A stretch of DNA of 64,000 nt from Cryptomeria japonica (Eukaryota > Streptophyta > Pinopsida > Cupressales > Cupressaceae), in contig NC_081408.1 in the NCBI RefSeq assembly GCF_030272615.1, forward strand, positions 203,154,191-203,218,190, given 5' to 3'. A model generated the notes under the pieces. The model searched no databases. It worked only from the letters and a program-made list of their open reading frames with translations, and had not been told where the DNA came from. Below, in pieces: positions 11,126 to 20,999 of this stretch. Both the position numbers and the translations under genes were made by a program. Each line of letters begins with the position of its first letter. Position 1 is the first letter of the stretch.

Positions 11126-12343
11126 AAAATTGAAGTAATTTATCACCCAAATGTCCTTGATAATAAAGATTTATGGCAAGTGTTTGAATATGATAAGCAT
11201 ATTGATAAGTTCTTACAAAATGCTGCTATGTTTGCTTCTTATTTTGAAGGTTCAGAAAACCCATGTAATGAATTTTGTCTAGATGAGAAGGGAAGCTTCA
11301 GAGAGGGAGTAGTTCAACTTAAGGGAAATCGAATTCAAAAAGGATTGGTAACTTTAGAGAGCCTGTTCGACCGCAATGACAAGTCTGTAAGAAGAACTGA
11401 TTCCCACGATGGTTATACATTAGGTAAATATAAGAATATTAATATTGGTGAGGAAAAGAATCCCAAAATAATCAATTTGGGTAAATGTTGCACCCTAAAA
11501 GAAAGGCATTTGTACATCCAACTATTGAGGAAGTTTCTTGATGTTTTTGTTTGGTCCTATGAAGATTTGAAAGATTTTAGAGATGGTCAATTTAAGCATC
11601 ATATTCCCCTAAAGCCAGAAAGGATTCCTTTTAGGCAGATATTAAGGAATTATAACCCAAAGGTTGCAGATGCAATTTTCAGAGAAATAGATAAAATGTT
11701 TTAGGCGAGGATAATCTATCCAATTCATCATTTGACATGGGTGGCTAACATTGTTCTGGTTTGCAAGAAAAATGGAGAGATAAGAATTTGTGTTGATTTC
11801 TGGAATCTGTATCTGGCTAGCTTAAAAGATAATTATCCTTTACCCACAATGGATCACATTCTCCAAACTGTCGTCGAGTCTGAGATGAAGTCTTTGCTTG
11901 ACAGTTTCTCTGGTTATAATCAGATAAGCATGGCAAAAGAAGATCAACACAAAACCGCCTTTACAACACCATGGGGAACCTTTGCCTATAATCGCATGCC
12001 TTTCGGTCTAATAAACACTGGAGCTACTTTCCAAAGGGCAATGAACCTTTCTTTTGGTCATCTCATTGATAAAATCATTGTTGTGTATCTAGATGATTTG
12101 ACAGTTTTCTCCAAGAAAAGGGAAGATCATTTCAAAGATTTAGTAACTGTGTTGCAAAGGTGTCGAGATCATGGTATTTCCCTTAACCCAAAGAAATCAG
12201 TTTTTTGCGTTACTGAAGGAAGACTTTTAGGACATATAGTTTCTCAAGATGGTATTAAGATCAATCCTGATCGTGTTAAAGAAATTCAACATTTAAGTTT
12301 TCCGTTAGACAGGAGTGGTGTCAAATCAATCTTTGGCAGGTGA
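11126..12343 (+). pseudogene. Reverse transcriptase of internal region 1
   Basis: A linker (11126-11500) precedes the polymerase. Fingers and palm motifs are clear: WVANIVLVCKKNGEIRICVDF, then PLPTMDHIL, LLDSFSGYNQI (first catalytic Asp), FAYNRMPFGL and the catalytic VVYLDDLTVFSK, residues 119-122 of the piece starting at 11732. LLGHIVSQDGIKINP marks the connection to RNase H. The domain would copy genomic RNA into cDNA in the cytoplasmic particle. TAG at 11702 interrupts it before the palm, and a one-base deletion at about 12338 shifts the frame at its end. Internal region 2 instead has a TAG there. Confidence 0.88.
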
Positions 12344-12960
12344 GTTTTCTTAGGAGATTTGTGCCAGATTTCGCTGAAATCACTAAGCATATTGTAGGAA
12401 TGATGAGTGAGAAACAAATCTTTAAATGGAAAGAGGATGCAAAGAAAGCTTTTGAAGAAGTTAAAAATGCCATTGCTCATGCTAAAACATTAATTAATCC
12501 TGATTTCAAAAAAGGTTTCATTATTTCTTGTTATGCATCAGAACACATAATGTCCGGTATTCTCTTGTAGAAGAATGAACTTGGTGAAGAGTTTCCTATT
12601 GCATTTATGAGTATTTCACTTAAAAAGCATGAGTTAATCTATTCATTGCATGAGAAGCAGGCTTTCGCAGTTGTTAAAGCTATTCAACATTTTAGATATT
12701 ACATATTGCATTCTCATTCAATTGTCTTTGTGCCTAATTCTGCTATTAAAAGTATCTTGACTCAGCAAGAGGTGGGATTGAATAATAGAGCAACCTAGGT
12801 TTCAAAGGTTCAAGAATTTGATTTGGATATCAGGCCAACAAAGTTAGTTCATAGACAGGGATTGTGTCATCTAATGGCAGAAAATAAAGAAGAAGAAGAA
12901 AGTTTGCCTTTAGCTCTTTTTGTTAGCTTCAGGATGAATGGTTCACTAATGTAGCCTTTT
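12340..12960 (+). pseudogene. Thumb and standard RNase H of internal region 1
   Basis: FLRRFVPDFAEITKHI and FKWKEDAKKAFEEVK are the usual thumb region. CYASEHIMSGILL follows at the position of the first RNase H motif (D-A-S in most Ty3 elements; the Asp is Tyr here). Then come FPIAFMSISLKKHELIYS and KQAFAVVKAIQHFRYYI. Stops at 12568 and 12796 (both TAG where CAG is expected) are shared with internal region 2. The domain is probably non-catalytic in this lineage; the separate upstream RNase H may do the work. Confidence 0.75.
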
Positions 12961-12989
12961 TCCTGAAATATGGAGAATGTCCTACACAT

Positions 12990-14194
12990 TTGTCCCCCAA
13001 AGAAAAGAGAAACCTGAAATTAAAAGTGGCTAAATATGTTATTTTTGGTGGCATATTATATAAGAAAGGTCTGGATGGAACCTTCCTTAGATGTGTGGAT
13101 AAGGCACAGCGTGAGTGTTTGCTGAGGTCATTTCATGATGATGCTTGTGGAGGTCATTTCTCCTCTACAGTCACCGCATACAAAATATTAAGAAATTGCT
13201 ATTATTGGCCCAGTATGTTTAAAGATGCTCATGTTTGTCTTGCAAAGTGTGATAAATGTAAAGTCTTTTCAGCGAAACCACAACTAGCTGCTATACCTCT
13301 AAAGCTAGTAGTTGTGGAAGAACTTTTTAAGCAATGGGGACTAGATTTCATTGGTCCATTGATGCCTTCTTCCAGTGCTGGGCATACACATATTCTCATA
13401 GCTACAAATTTCTTACTAAATGGGTAGAAACAGTGCCTGTTAGGAGAACAACCTCAGAAGTAATTTGTGAGTTCTTAAAGGAAAATATTCTGGTTCGTTT
13501 TGGAGTACCATTGAAGATAGTGACTGACAATGTTGCAAGTTTTTCTTCTACAAAAATATTCATGTTTTGTTATGATCATGGTATTTCCTTGGCGCATTCC
13601 TTTGACTATTATCCACAAGGTAATGGTTAGGCAGAATCCAGTAAAAAAAATCTAAAAAACATCATGAAGAAATTGGTCAGTGAAAATGCTAAGGATTGGC
13701 ATAAGAGGTTATATGAGGCCCTGTGGGCAGACAAGACATCACCAAAATGAGCAATTGGTATGTCACCCTTTGAACTTGTGTATGGTATTGGGGCTCAACT
13801 CTCACTTCCTCTTGAATTGGCAACTTCCAATTTATAGGCAGTTATTGAAGATTCACATTTTCAAAATGCACTGGAAAGGAGGATTATGCATCTGGCTAGA
13901 ATAGAAGAGGAAAGGGAAAAGTTGGTTGACCATATTACAGAACATCAGCAGCAGGTTAAAAATATTTTTGACCGTAAAGCTAGACCGAGGAAATTTATGC
14001 AGGGAGATCAAGTTCTACTCTGGGACAAAAAAAGGGAACCAAGAGGAGCACATGGAAAATTTGAGTCCTTGTGGAAAGGTTCATTTCTAATTCATGAGGT
14101 GAAGGGATCGAATTCTTTCAGGCTCACGTATATGGATGGTACTATCCTTGCCCTGTCTTATAATGGACAGGATCTCAAGGTCTACAAATTGTAA
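12990..14194 (+). pseudogene. Integrase of internal region 1
   Basis: The HHCC zinc domain is present (H49 and H56 in SFHDDACGGHFSS, C87 and C90 in KCDKC, counting from 12990). The DDE core has D in WGLDFIGP, D in VTDNVASF and E in the segment after PQGNG, but that segment carries TAG at 13628 where all related integrases have Gln. The same TAG occurs in internal region 2. A missing T near 13417 shifts the frame. The C-terminal part (13886-14194) has the QVLLWDKKREPRG strand and KFESLWKGSFLIHEV, as expected for the DNA-binding end of Ty3 integrases. No chromodomain follows. Integrase would join cDNA ends to host DNA in the nucleus. Confidence 0.85.
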
Positions 14195-14358
14195 GAGAGT
14201 TTCCCTCACATTTTTCTTTACATAGCTCAGTTTTGTTGTGTCGGTTTTGTTGTGTCAAGCCTTTCCTTTTTGTATCCTCATCCTTGTTTTAGTGTGAAAC
14301 CAGAGATCCTAAGTTCCTTCCTAGTCCTTCACAGTCCTATTCCCCAGCCAGAGCCAAT
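14195..14358 (+). other. 3' untranslated spacer of internal region 1
   Basis: This is the non-coding stretch between integrase and LTR2. It lacks a clean polypurine tract: the bases before the LTR are CCAGCCAGAGCCAAT, and the same bases precede LTR3. The plus-strand primer of this family is therefore atypical, or the tract has decayed. Confidence 0.6.
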
Positions 14359-15322
14359 TGTTGGCCCCTTTTTTTATTTTTCATTTATAGCCTATCAAAA
14401 AAAAAGGGTAATTATTTTCTAGGACTTAAGTCTTCATCAAATGAGCTTCGTACTCATTCATGGAACCCTTAAAAAAGTTCACAATTCGAGTTCAAGAGAA
14501 ATGCGTTCCATAAAGTTCCAAGTTGTCATTAACATAGTCATTGAACTTGAACTTTGAACCTTTACGGTTCAAGGTTCAAGGTTCAATCGGTCTTTTGTCT
14601 TGTGTTTTGCGGCTGTCTTTTCAGTTCTTGTCTTGTGTTCCCTTTGAACTTGAACCATTGAAATTTCGTTTTGAAATGGTTCAAGGTTCATTCTTGTGCT
14701 TTTGAATGTTCCTTTCGTCTCTTTCTAATTGTTTGCAAGTGTGACTTGTTGTCATTGAAATTTGAACCAATGAACTTCTTTAAAAATGAGTTCAAGGTTC
14801 AAAGCGGTGTTTTCAACTTAGCCCGATTGTGTCATGAAAAAAAGGCGGCACAATCAAAATAGAATTTTCCTTGGTTTTCATGTTTTCAAATTGTAATTAT
14901 GGAAACAATCATGAGAAGGCATGTCGACTGTGCAGAGTTGATTTCTAATTAATAAGCATGTCAGAATTATATCAAATCACAAGTGGTTTCACATGGAGAA
15001 TAAGCTAGGTCGAAGCGTGTGTTGGTTCATTTCAATCTTTTCAGTCTTTAAATATGGGGCATCAGGTAAAGTAATTATTGTTGTTGTTGACGAAGAGTGG
15101 AGACACAGAAAGTAATTTAGCTCAGTTCTTCCAAGGGTTTCATAGTTTGATGTTGAAGACAGGTGAGTTCAATTGCTTATTTTCCCCTGCTCTTTTTAGT
15201 TTTGAAAATTGGAAAGTGTAATTCTTTGCTTCAGAATTGAATGCTATCTGATTGACGCAGTTTAAAGATAAAATGAGACCAATTCTACCCAAATTGGGTC
15301 GAACATCATGCCTGGTTAGTAC
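14359..15322 (+). repeat. LTR2, first part (before the nested element)
   Basis: It starts TGTTGGCCCC and is collinear with LTR1 3507-4460. It includes the GGTTCAA hairpin (14540-14587), P1 (15047), the leader intron with intact splice sites (15163-15260) and the first 17 codons of the LTR gene from ATG 15273. The nested element entered at AGTAC (15318-15322). Confidence 0.9.
15318..15322. repeat. Target-site duplication AGTAC of element 3a (left)
   Basis: AGTAC before the nested element is repeated at 31691-31695. LTR1 and LTR3 show the uninterrupted sequence TTAGTACCCTTC. Confidence 0.92.
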
Positions 15323-15663
15323 TATATATGCTGAAAATGGATAACAATAATAACAAGATTGAAAGGCTAAATGAATTCAACCACAAAATCCTAGCCTAAC
15401 AATCAACAAAGATCCACCATAACATATGAAGATTACCTAAGACAATGCAAATCACATGAAATCACAAAGATTATACCATCACATGTCCAATAGGGTTTTT
15501 ATCTCCATTCTTCCTATCTCCATTGATCTTGCTTGATATATTTGCTCTCAGATTTTATGTGCACAAGAGCTCAACAAAGAACGGAATGTGGTTGCAAGTA
15601 GAATCGTAGTGTAGTCAAGTCCTTAAGATGATTCATTAGGGTTTGATAATGAAGAAGGCATCT

Positions 15664-15673
15664 CCTTAAATAG
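15664..15673 (-). promoter_or_regulatory. Candidate TATA box in element 3a LTR
   Basis: On the minus strand CTATTTAAGG lies mid-LTR, downstream of the palindromes; the same site in the active 5' LTR is 31262-31271. This is a sequence match only. Confidence 0.35.
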
Positions 15674-15831
15674 AAGACACAATATGAAATGGAGGATTAA
15701 GATTGAGAGGTGTAAAAGGAGGTCGGCTATGATTAGAGGGTAGGTAAAAGAAATAATAAAATAATGAGAGGGGTAGGTAGTGTATGAATTAAGAGATGAG
15801 TGACATGTGTCATAGGTAGAAAAGGTTAATG

Positions 15832-16067
15832 AATTAATTAAATAAATAAAGATTTATTTAATTAATAGAAGAAGTGGGATCAATTAAATAAATAAGAATA
15901 TTTGTTTAATTTAGGAAAAGGGATAATTTAAATAAATAAATGTATTTATTTAAATGAGAAATAAGGCTAGAAGAGGATAAATGAATTAATTAAATAAATA
16001 AAGATTTATTTAATTAATAAAAGAATTAGGCTTAGATAATTAAATAAATAAAATATTTATTTAATTA
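15832..16067. repeat. Five AT-rich palindromes in the element 3a LTR
   Basis: Five imperfect palindromes of about 30-36 bp follow one another (near 15832, 15882, 15926, 15984 and 16038). Each is built on TTAAATAAATAAA and its complement TTTATTTAATT around a short centre. The partner LTR holds the same set at about 31430-31665. Centres and arm ends differ between units, so they are related but not identical. They lie in U3 relative to gag-pol. Confidence 0.75.
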
Positions 16068-16092
16068 AACATGACAATTTTAGGTGTCTACA

Positions 16093-16106
16093 TTTTGCCC
16101 CTCTTT
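16093..16106 (-). other. Polypurine tract of element 3a
   Basis: The minus strand reads AAAGAGGGGCAAAA immediately before the 3' LTR, as expected for the plus-strand primer. Confidence 0.75.
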
Positions 16107-16338
16107 GAGACAATGCGGCTTGTCGCGTTGTATCAAAGAAGATAAGATGAACTGATACAGAGTTGCCCTAGAATGGGAATGATATGCCCCCTCGAGAGAT
16201 TGGATGAAAATGTCTGAAAAGATTGTAAACAATCTCTTTATAAGAAAGAAAGGCTAGAATGGACTGACTGGATAAGGTAACAAAGTCACAGGATAAGGAA
16301 GACTGACTCAGAAAATGAAGGCGAGGGCTAGGGTAGGC

Positions 16339-16345
16339 TATAAGA
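16339..16345 (+). promoter_or_regulatory. Candidate TATA box of the antisense PMD gene
   Basis: TATAAGA lies 50 bp before the first in-frame ATG of predicted exon 1 (16389) and outside the LTR. If real, the PMD gene has its own promoter. Confidence 0.35.
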
Positions 16346-16388
16346 TAGACCATGGGCAAAAGAAATCCTCATTGTCATCTACACCATC

Positions 16389-16502
16389 ATGAGATCAAAG
16401 TGCAGAGCGAGAAAAGAGCAAGAGCAGTCAGCAGTGATGGCTTTGGTTCACAAATCCGATCGCGTTCGCCGATTCCAGAGGCTAGCAGAGGCAGGAGAGC
16501 CG
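16389..16502 (+). CDS. Predicted exon 1 of the PMD gene (38 codons)
   Basis: This short basic N-terminal exon is not obvious as an open frame by itself. Two in-frame ATGs exist, at 16389 and 16437. The exon ends in AGCCG followed by the consensus donor GTAAGT (16503). Joining to the acceptor at 17329 keeps the frame: the exon ends on a complete codon and exon 2 begins GAG in phase 0, with no intervening stop. Exon 2 has a TGA directly upstream of the acceptor (17321), so a splice is the simplest way to supply its N-terminus. An alternative is unspliced initiation at the ATG at 17342. An overlapping frame from 16352 runs into the intron and is considered spurious. Confidence 0.55.
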
Positions 16503-16621
16503 GTAAGTACCATCAAACCTCCTCGTATTTTGACGCATGTATTTTTGTCATTAATGCATGCTAGTTAGAGCAATAAATGCGCCTAGGAATAGGGTACCAA
16601 AAAAGTCTAAAAACGTGCAAC

Positions 16622-16890
16622 CGCGTCTGCGTCGGTGCTAGGCGTGTTTGTGTTCGACAGGTGCGTCTATGTCGGTGCCAGGCACATCTGTGTCTGGAAC
16701 TGCGCCTATGTCAAATGCGGGCGCGTTTATGTCATGCAGAGGCGTTTGTGATGTGCAGGGGCGTCTACATAGTATAGTCGCGTTTATGCACCACCTAGGC
16801 ACATCTATGTCATACAGGCGCGTCTGTGTTTTTCAGGCATGCTTGTGCAGTCTATAGGCACGTTTGTGTCAGTCAAGCGCGTTTATGTTA
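16622..16890 (+). repeat. Degenerate GCGTCTGTGTC array (about 14 units, about 20-bp spacing)
   Basis: Short units such as GCGTCTGCGTC, GCGTCTATGTC, GCACATCTGTGTC, GCGCGTTTATGTC and GCGCGTCTGTGTT recur every 18-21 bp. Spacers differ in sequence but often end in CAG. The reverse complement (ACACAGACGC) recurs in the gag-pol leader at 29024-29310 and 30534-30800, so the motif has the same sense in both transcripts. Confidence 0.75.
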
Positions 16891-17017
16891 AAAAAAATGC
16901 AAGTTTGGTCTTCTAGGTCAAATCGGCAGTTCTGTGATGAACATACGCTGTCGATTGGATAAGCTGCTGAGAGGATACGCTCAAGCAGGTCCTCTAGGAA
17001 GACTAGGATAGATCAAG

Positions 17018-17293
17018 GCACTTTGTGATTAATAGTGAGTACCAAGATAGAGTACTTTGTGATGAACAGGGAGTACCCCAAAGTATGAGCAGCACTTTGT
17101 GATGAACAGGGAGTGCAAATGTGAGTAACACTTTGTGATGAACAGGGAGTGTCACACACGTAGTACTTTGTGATGATCAGGGAGTACTACTAGAATAGAA
17201 GTAACACTTTGTGATGAATAGTGAGTGTCACTAGGATAGATAACCATATGCATTTAGATAAAAGAGTAGCATTTTGTGATGAACAGTGAATGC
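17018..17293 (+). repeat. Seven-unit hairpin array with compensating stem changes
   Basis: Each 25-nt unit has a 5-bp stem around a 15-nt loop close to TTGTGATGAACAGGG. The stems are GCACT/AGTAC (17018, one mismatch), GTACT/AGTAC (17052), GCACT/AGTGC (17092), ACACT/AGTGT (17128), GTACT/AGTAC (17163, extendable to 8 bp), ACACT/AGTGT (17204) and GCATT/AATGC (17269). Stem positions 1, 2 and 4 change on both sides together. A possible eighth, decayed unit core lies near 16936. Distances between units are irregular (about 34-65 bp). Confidence 0.85.
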
Positions 17294-17329
17294 CACCATG
17301 ACTGACATGATTAATTTGCTTGACTGCAG

Positions 17330-19309
17330 GAGTACTTGCCTATGCTGGAGTCACGGGAGAGATTCCCGTCGACGCAGAGATTGCGACCTGAGCTGACCTT
17401 CGAGGACAGAGCTGCTATTGAGGCTATGGGTCTGAGACATATTCTATATGTGCCTGAGTTTTGGGCAAACATGGGACTGTTGACTGCACTTGCTGAGAGA
17501 TGGCATTCTGAGACATGCACTTTCCATTTGCCGATGGGTGAGATGACAGTCACCCTTGAGGATGTCTACAGGATTCTGCATATACCAATTGATGGAGATT
17601 TGATTCCATATGATCGAGATGGTGACAGAGAGGCATTGAGACGGGTGTTTCAGGATCCCGGCCTAGAGATGAGGGCTGGTCATGTGGCATGGGACACCAT
17701 GACAGCCATAGGGTTAGCATTGCTAGCTATGATTGGAGGAGTGATTAGTGGGTTCTTGTGTCCGGATAGGGCGACACGGGGATTGGCAGTGGGCTGGGGT
17801 GGAGCATTGGAGACACTGGTGATGCAGCACACCAGATATGCTTGGGGACCATGTGTGTTGGCCCACTTATATTATGAGCTTCACCAGTTTGTATACCATG
17901 GGTCAGTTGGATTGGGTTGCGGGATGACACTACTACAGGTTTGGGCCTATGAGAATCTACTAGTGACGAGGCCAATACACTTCCGAGGTAGGGGACATGG
18001 ACGCAGCTTTGTTCATTTGTATGACATGATCACCTCCCAGCCACGGATTAGCAGGTTAGAGCATTGGTGGCGAGTGCTGGATGATATTGATGTAGTCATC
18101 TGGAGACCGTATTTAGGATGCGAGGAGTGGGAGGATGACGCAATGGAGTTGCCATACACCTTTCGGAGCAGGTACCTGATTGGGCGGATGCCCTATATAT
18201 TAGAGAGATAGCTGGTGGATAGGGTTGGCCGACAGTTTGGCCGGATCCAGAGGATGCCACGAGGCTCGGGTATGTATGCCCGTACAGTTAGGGATCAGGC
18301 ACAGTTTGGGCCTCTATTGTCATATGATCAGGCGCTGACACAGCTGGCAAAGATGGTGCCCGTACCCTAGGATATGTGGCCAGAGATCGAGGACGTCAGG
18401 ATGGATGCAGAGTATGCAGCATATTGGGCAGCGCATCCATTCCCACGATTGACAGATCCAGGAGAGCTATTGGATGGAGATGGAGGTGGGGATGATGATG
18501 ATGATGGTGGAGGTGATGGGGGTAGAGGCCGACGGTGATAGAGGGGAGTAGTTATGGAGAGGCGAGTTGCACCTCGGAGGGAGGGTGGGGAGGAGAGACC
18601 GGCTTAGGTGGTGAGGGGTCGCGGTGGATTGCCCTTACAGGTACTAGTAGCATAGGGTCCGAGGCAGGTATAGAGACAGGGACAGGTACAGGGATAGGTG
18701 CCAGCATAGGCACAGGAGCAGGGACGAAGACAGGGATAGGTACCCATACAGGCACCAGTATGGGTACAGGTACAGGGGCAGGCACCCGCAGAGGAGGAGC
18801 CACAGGCAGAGGCAGAGGGGGCTGACCCAGAGGAGGATGAGCTGATTGAGCTCAGGGAGATCTGCCAGGGCTAGGCAGATGAGATACAGGAGCTGGAGAG
18901 GGAGAGGGATCGGCTCAGGATGAGGCTTAGAGATACTGAGTGGGAGAGAGATCAGGCTATCCAGCGCTATACAGAGGCTGAGACAGCGCTGAGGGTCGGG
19001 AGACAGGCAGCGGAGGACACAGGGGCAGGATATGCATATGTCCTGCGGGTCAAAGAGGAGATAGGGTACTAGAGGGACCTCTACTATGGTGCAGTGCTAG
19101 CAGATCAGCGGGCGAGGAGCTTCCATAGACCGTCGCGTATAGTGACAGCTACGGGAGGGAGTCGGAGGAGGCAGGCATCTAGTGGTGGGGTCATGGGTCT
19201 TCCACCACCACCAGATAGAGGGGGCAGGCAGGATGATCCTAGGGCGGTTCCTTCAGGGGCTCAAATTCCATCGAGGCCTGGCGGCTCCGAGGGAGGGAGT
19301 TCATCATAG
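17330..19309 (+). pseudogene. Plant mobile domain (PMD) protein, exon 2, antisense to gag-pol
   Basis: The first 290 or so codons are open and contain a plant mobile domain (the MAIN/MAIL1-type family, Pfam PMD). Diagnostic segments are AERWHSETCTFHLPMGEMT and TLEDVYRILHIPIDGD, followed by GGALETLVMQHTRYAWG and WRPYLGCEEW. After TAG at 18209 the same frame continues: an acidic Asp/Gly stretch (about 18470-18530), a Gln/Val/Pro-rich repeat, an acidic patch, a coiled coil (about 18870-19060, EIQELERERDRLRMRLRDTE) and a Ser/Gly/Pro tail ending TAG at 19309. Stops after the PMD are almost all TAG at expected Gln codons. PMDs occur both in host genes linked to silencing and genome stability and in transposons. 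A role in countering host silencing is speculative. Confidence 0.85.
18630..18800 (+). repeat. Minisatellite of CAGGTACAGG-type units inside PMD exon 2
   Basis: Short units like ACAGGTACAGGGATAGGT repeat with variation. In the PMD frame they encode Gln-Val/Gln-Gly steps with CAG, or TAG where mutated. In another frame they give a Gly/Thr-rich shadow (18535-18825) that I do not accept as a gene. Confidence 0.7.
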
Positions 19310-20999
19310 CCTTAGAGGGCTCCCATTGTATCAGTGTTGTACCATTCTTTTGTATTGTAGACACCTACGGGTGATTGTAACCATATGATTTTGACATCAT
19401 TGTATCATGACATTTTTTATTATATATATGTGAGATGATTCATCTTTGCGGCAACTATATGCATGTGTACCTATGTGATGAGATGTTATTATGTGATGCT
19501 TATGAAATGGATGCAAATATGTATGTAATGCAATATTTTTGTTCTTTTATGTTTTAAAATGTTATGCCCAATGCAAATGTAAATGTATATAATGCATATG
19601 AATATGATAATGCAAATGTAAATTGTGCTAACGGGTGTTGTGTGCAGGATGTGATGCACTTGTGATATCTATATGTATGTATGAAATGCTTATATGTGGT
19701 AATGTAGGTGCAACTACATGAAATGCAAATATTTTTGGTGTGTCATTATACTCAGTCATGTGATAGCAGGTTAAGTGGACTCGAGAAGGACGATGGAAGT
19801 CAATCAAGAAAGGGGGATGGAAGACAGAAGATATGAAAGTGAAAGAGCTTCTTGTGCATTATCATCATTGAGCTTTATTATGGCAAGTAGGTTATGACAA
19901 TCGAGGCATATGTTCGACCCAGAAAGTCATTGTACCTGTTTGCATGGAGAAAAGATAGTCACAAACAAGGAATGCCCCAGTTCACACTAGACTCACAGTG
20001 TCCTCATATCCTTGGACAAGTCATAGCATTACTAAGAGACAATCCACAGACAGCAAAAGAAAATGGGTGACGATACCCCATCCTCGCCTTTCTAGTCAAA
20101 GACATCCTGGAGATAGAATCTCTAGTCAAAGACATCCCGGAAAAGCTAAAAGACATGTCACCAAAAAAGATGAAATCAAAAGAAAACCAAGATTCGACAC
20201 CAACATCCACTGTAGTCCTCAAGTTTAGTGTCTCTTGTCACTTGTATAAGTCTTATTTGATTGTGGTCACAATGTTCACTTTCACAGAAAGGATAGATAG
20301 CACTGAACCATAATGTTGTCTGAGTCTGTTGAAAGATTTGATTTGTTGAAGCCCATTGTTGCTGCTGTGTCTCATCTAAAACTGACTGAATCCATGAAAC
20401 CAATACTTTATTGTGGAGAAGATGAAACTTTATTGTGGATCTAGCGATGCAAATGTTGCTTTATTGCAGATTGTGCACGAATAGATTGAAGAAAGCTGGA
20501 AGAAACTGTACTCCTCGAAACATGTGATGTTCTCAGTTCCACACCCATCACTAGACGTAGGATTTTGCCTTAGCCACAGATAGGATCTGGTTTATTATGG
20601 ATGGAAAGGGAGGTGAAAAGGGAGGTTTATTATGAATGGCTAACCAATCTTGGGTAGATCAATAACAAGCCATGATGGGAATGGGGTAAGTTTATTATGA
20701 ATGAATAGGTTGTGAGTGTGTGCAAAGTGAAGTGATGAAAGAGAATCCTGAAGGAGGGAGGAGCAATGTCTCTACGCATGGTGCTGGTGACCCAGTTTTC
20801 ACCATGGTACTTGCCCAGGGCACCACCGAAGTGGTTTTCACCGTTGGACGAAATTATTTCTCTTTACTTTTTTCAATTTTTCAATGTTTTTTGTGTCACA
20901 AGGCGCCTGTTTGTCAGGTTTTCACCAAGTAACGATTTTTTTTGTATTTTTTGAATTTTTTGATTTTTTTGTATTTTTGAATTAGGCTACTCTGAAGAG
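19310..20999. other. Non-coding zone between the two convergent genes of element 3a
   Basis: AT-rich sequence where the plus-strand PMD gene and the minus-strand integrase end face to face. It contains ATG-rich low-complexity DNA (about 19400-19740), a duplicated TCTAGTCAAAGACATCC segment (20089 and 20121), and three copies of GTTTATTATGAATGG-like sequence (about 20590, 20628 and 20691). No reading frame here is convincing. It may hold the terminators of both transcripts. Confidence 0.5.

Larger units (their letters stand above)
15323..16092 (-). repeat. Element 3a, left (3') LTR
   Basis: 770 bp, starting TATATATGCTG (TG decayed to TA) and ending GTGTCTACA. It matches 30921-31690 end to end with no net length change. 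The half next to the internal region holds five AT-rich palindromes. Confidence 0.9.
16503..17329 (+). other. Predicted 827-nt intron of the PMD gene, carrying two repeat arrays
   Basis: It is bounded by GTAAGT at the 5' end and TTGACTGCAG at the 3' end. It contains the GCGTCTGTGTC-like array (16622-16890) and the hairpin array (17018-17293); little else lies between. Keeping structured repeats inside an intron fits a role in the pre-mRNA or in the DNA rather than in the protein. Intron status is inferred from splice consensus and phase. Confidence 0.55.

Noticed and set aside
17018-17293. CRISPR-like array of regularly repeated 25-bp units
   Set aside because: Unit spacing is irregular, the spacers are not uniform, the units vary in their stems, no cas genes exist, and the context is a plant retrotransposon.
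18535-18825. Gly/Thr-rich 96-codon protein
   Set aside because: It is a shadow frame of a minisatellite; the same DNA continues the PMD frame as a Gln-rich segment leading into a coiled coil.
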